This document shows positions 5,771 through 7,436 of a stretch of DNA of 7,436 nucleotides, one piece after another. The stretch comes from Oribacterium sp. UBA5894 (GTDB lineage Bacteria; Bacillota; Clostridia; Lachnospirales; Lachnospiraceae), in assembly GCA_002431355.1 (NCBI GenBank), contig DJEQ01000119.1:1-7436 (forward strand), given 5' to 3'. Below the pieces are notes generated by a model, which saw only the letters and a program-made list of their open reading frames with translations, was not told where the DNA came from and ran no database searches. Position 1 is the stretch's first letter, and every line of letters begins with the position of its first letter. Position numbers and translations under genes: made by a program.

Positions 5771-7436
5771 ACTTCCAGACAAGATTTTCCGGAGAAATTG
5801 CATCAAAGGTGCGGAGATAATCCTTCATCGCATCGAGTCCGACGATACCACTATCCTGCATCTTTCCTTCCTTCTGCACCTCTTCAGCAGCACCACAGAT
5901 GGCCACCTTATAGTTCTTCGTGTCCTCTAAGGTCATGCCTTCCTTCGTCACAAGCACATACGGGAAGGTGTCCCCCTCTCCGCTTCGATCGTATCCATCC
6001 TTCGCCAGTTCCTTCACACGGGCTCCCGACAACGTGACGGTCTCAATGTGTCCATCCCACCCCGTCGGGAGGATGGTCACGATTTCCTGCTCCTTCACCG
6101 GTAGTGCAAAGAGGGAACCATAGACACCATCTGGATTTGTGTTATGGGTTTTCGGATGATATGCACCTTCTGAAATCAAGGCAACGTCAGCCCCACTTGC
6201 CTGTGCGAAGCAGAGACCCACCAGTCGTGCGCAGTGCTCGGTATCGAGGGTCTTCGTCACCGTCGTAAAGACCTCTCCCTTATCAAGCGTGGACTGATTC
6301 TCGTCGATACAGTCGATGACATCCTGAAGCGTTGCTTCATTCCGGATGTAGTCGAGCATTGTGTTTCCAATCGGTACGATGACATCATCCCAGCCAGCAT
6401 AAATAAAAGGCGCGGTATGTCCATGATTTAAGTCATCCAGAGCTTCCGAATAGTAGCTCGAAGGCTCGACATCTGCAGATTCCAGTGGCAGGAGAGCACT
6501 GCCACGCTGATCATTCAGTGCCCACATGCCCTCTTCGGTAGACAGTACCTCAAGCACATGCTTCGCATCTTCCAGCTTCTGTTCATTTCCTGCATCGCCC
6601 AGCTTTTTATTGAGTCCTACATATCGATTGACATTGAGAATGAAAACATTCTGGTCGCCATCTTCTGAGAGATAGGGCATCAGCTTATATTCATCTGTCC
6701 CATCCTCCTTCGAAATATCGTTGGTATTTCCGAGACAAAACAGCGTGTTTCCTTCCTTATAAAAGGCACGGGTGTCTGCATCGGCAGCATCCGAATGTGC
6801 ACTGGTCAGCAGTCCAAGCTCCTTCCAGCGAGCGAGAAGCTGCATATTCTCCAGCATTTTCGGTGTACTCGAGACATTGGCCGTTTTGGAAAGATAGTCA
6901 TGCTGCCAACGAAGCCCATCGCTCGTACTTAAAAAGCCCGTATCAAGGATATTGCACAGATACTGGAAGCCATAGCCAGGATACTGCATAAGATCCACGC
7001 AGAAGGTATAGCCTGCGGCCTCGACCTTCGGCTTCAGCTCTTCCATCTCCTTCAGGCTCTTCGGAAGCGTCCAGCCATTCTTTTCAAGTAAGGTCTTATT
7101 ATATGTAATGCCGATGCAGCCATAGGAAAGCGGCAGCATATAAACGGCACCATCCACTGTCACATCCCGTAGGCGTGCCTGAACATACTGATCCGTACAA
7201 GGAAGGCTCGAGAGATCCAGCAGCTTGTCACTCACCTCGTCCACTTCTGGTGAATACTGGGTCGTAAAATAAATGTCTGGAAGCTCTCCTGATTTCAGCA
7301 TGGCACGCATCCATCCCGTCGTATTCTGCCCCACATACGGAATCGGATCAATGTTGATTTCCGGATATTTCTCATGAACCTTATCAATGAACGCATCGAT
7401 ATCTTTATACGGCATATCGAGGGTCAGGGCCTCATG
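5769..7436 (-). CDS. Extracellular solute-binding protein fused to a 5'-nucleotidase C-terminal-like domain (5' end outside window)
   Basis: The frame stays open to the right edge (HEALTLD before the first internal ATG at 7415), and that ATG falls inside the first beta-alpha unit of a solute-binding fold. The true start and the expected lipoprotein signal are therefore outside the window. Numbering from that Met, residues 1 to about 375 look like an ABC-type sugar-binding protein: FIDKVHEKYPEINID, LPDIYFTTQYSPEVDE, the hinge segment YMLPLSYGCIGITYNK, and a final helical lobe. Residues about 383-538 instead resemble the C-terminal ligand-binding domain of 5'-nucleotidases: FAQASGADVALISEGAYH, ILPTGWDGHIETVTLSGARV and MTLEDTKNYKVAICG. 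No metallophosphatase domain is present, so enzyme activity is unlikely. No permease genes follow; the next gene is the kinase. A role as an extracytoplasmic ligand sensor is inferred. The solute-binding call is firm, the 5'-nucleotidase-like call fairly so. Confidence 0.85.
   Translation of the reverse strand, partial: HEALTLDMPYKDIDAFIDKVHEKYPEINIDPIPYVGQNTTGWMRAMLKSGELPDIYFTTQYSPEVDEVSDKLLDLSSLPCTDQYVQARLRDVTVDGAVYMLPLSYGCIGITYNKTLLEKNGWTLPKSLKEMEELKPKVEAAGYTFCVDLMQYPGYGFQYLCNILDTGFLSTSDGLRWQHDYLSKTANVSSTPKMLENMQLLARWKELGLLTSAHSDAADADTRAFYKEGNTLFCLGNTNDISKEDGTDEYKLMPYLSEDGDQNVFILNVNRYVGLNKKLGDAGNEQKLEDAKHVLEVLSTEEGMWALNDQRGSALLPLESADVEPSSYYSEALDDLNHGHTAPFIYAGWDDVIVPIGNTMLDYIRNEATLQDVIDCIDENQSTLDKGEVFTTVTKTLDTEHCARLVGLCFAQASGADVALISEGAYHPKTHNTNPDGVYGSLFALPVKEQEIVTILPTGWDGHIETVTLSGARVKELAKDGYDRSGEGDTFPYVLVTKEGMTLEDTKNYKVAICGAAEEVQKEGKMQDSGIVGLDAMKDYLRTFDAISPENLVWK

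Noticed and set aside
5769..7415. Taking the ATG at 7415 as the true start of the solute-binding protein
   Set aside because: The frame continues upstream to the window edge, the ATG lies inside the first structural unit of the fold, and no signal peptide follows it. The gene is treated as partial.

Overview
This window looks like chromosome from a Gram-positive anaerobe of the class Clostridia, possibly Lachnospiraceae. That is inferred from GGAGG-type ribosome sites, moderate GC with AT-rich intergenic DNA, and a large Cache-type hybrid histidine kinase next to a solute-binding protein. No taxonomic marker gene is present, so the placement is tentative. I saw no rRNA, tRNA, CRISPR array, transposase or integrase.

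Layout. Bases 1-183 (+) are the last 60 codons of a LysR-type regulator. Bases 184-374 are a convergent intergenic region with a strong hairpin terminator (268-301) and a 19-nt palindrome (311-329). Next comes a two-gene minus-strand operon, transcribed right to left: a full-length UxaA/GarD-family hydro-lyase (3167-1656), then, 42 nt later, a sodium:dicarboxylate-type (DAACS) symporter (1613-375). Its 291-nt upstream region (3168-3458) holds a weak candidate promoter, a 16-nt perfect palindrome and a small leader hairpin, then a textbook terminator (3416-3368) that closes the operon behind it. That second minus-strand operon encodes an extracellular solute-binding protein fused to a 5'-nucleotidase C-terminal-like domain (5' end beyond the window, stop at 5769), then, after 9 nt, a 766-residue membrane hybrid histidine kinase (5759-3459).

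How the genes may work together. LysR, symporter and hydro-lyase look like a small catabolic unit: import an organic acid, dehydrate it, and control it with the neighbouring regulator. The substrate is unknown. It is probably a hydroxy or sugar acid, because the symporter lacks the aspartate that holds the amino group of amino-acid substrates in this fold. The solute-binding/5'-nucleotidase fusion has no ABC permease beside it within the window and is apparently translationally coupled to the kinase. It therefore reads best as the ligand-binding part of a sensory system rather than of an importer. This fusion plus kinase is the most unusual thing in the window. Whether the sensory operon controls the catabolic operon cannot be decided from the sequence; they share a strand but are separated by a strong terminator.
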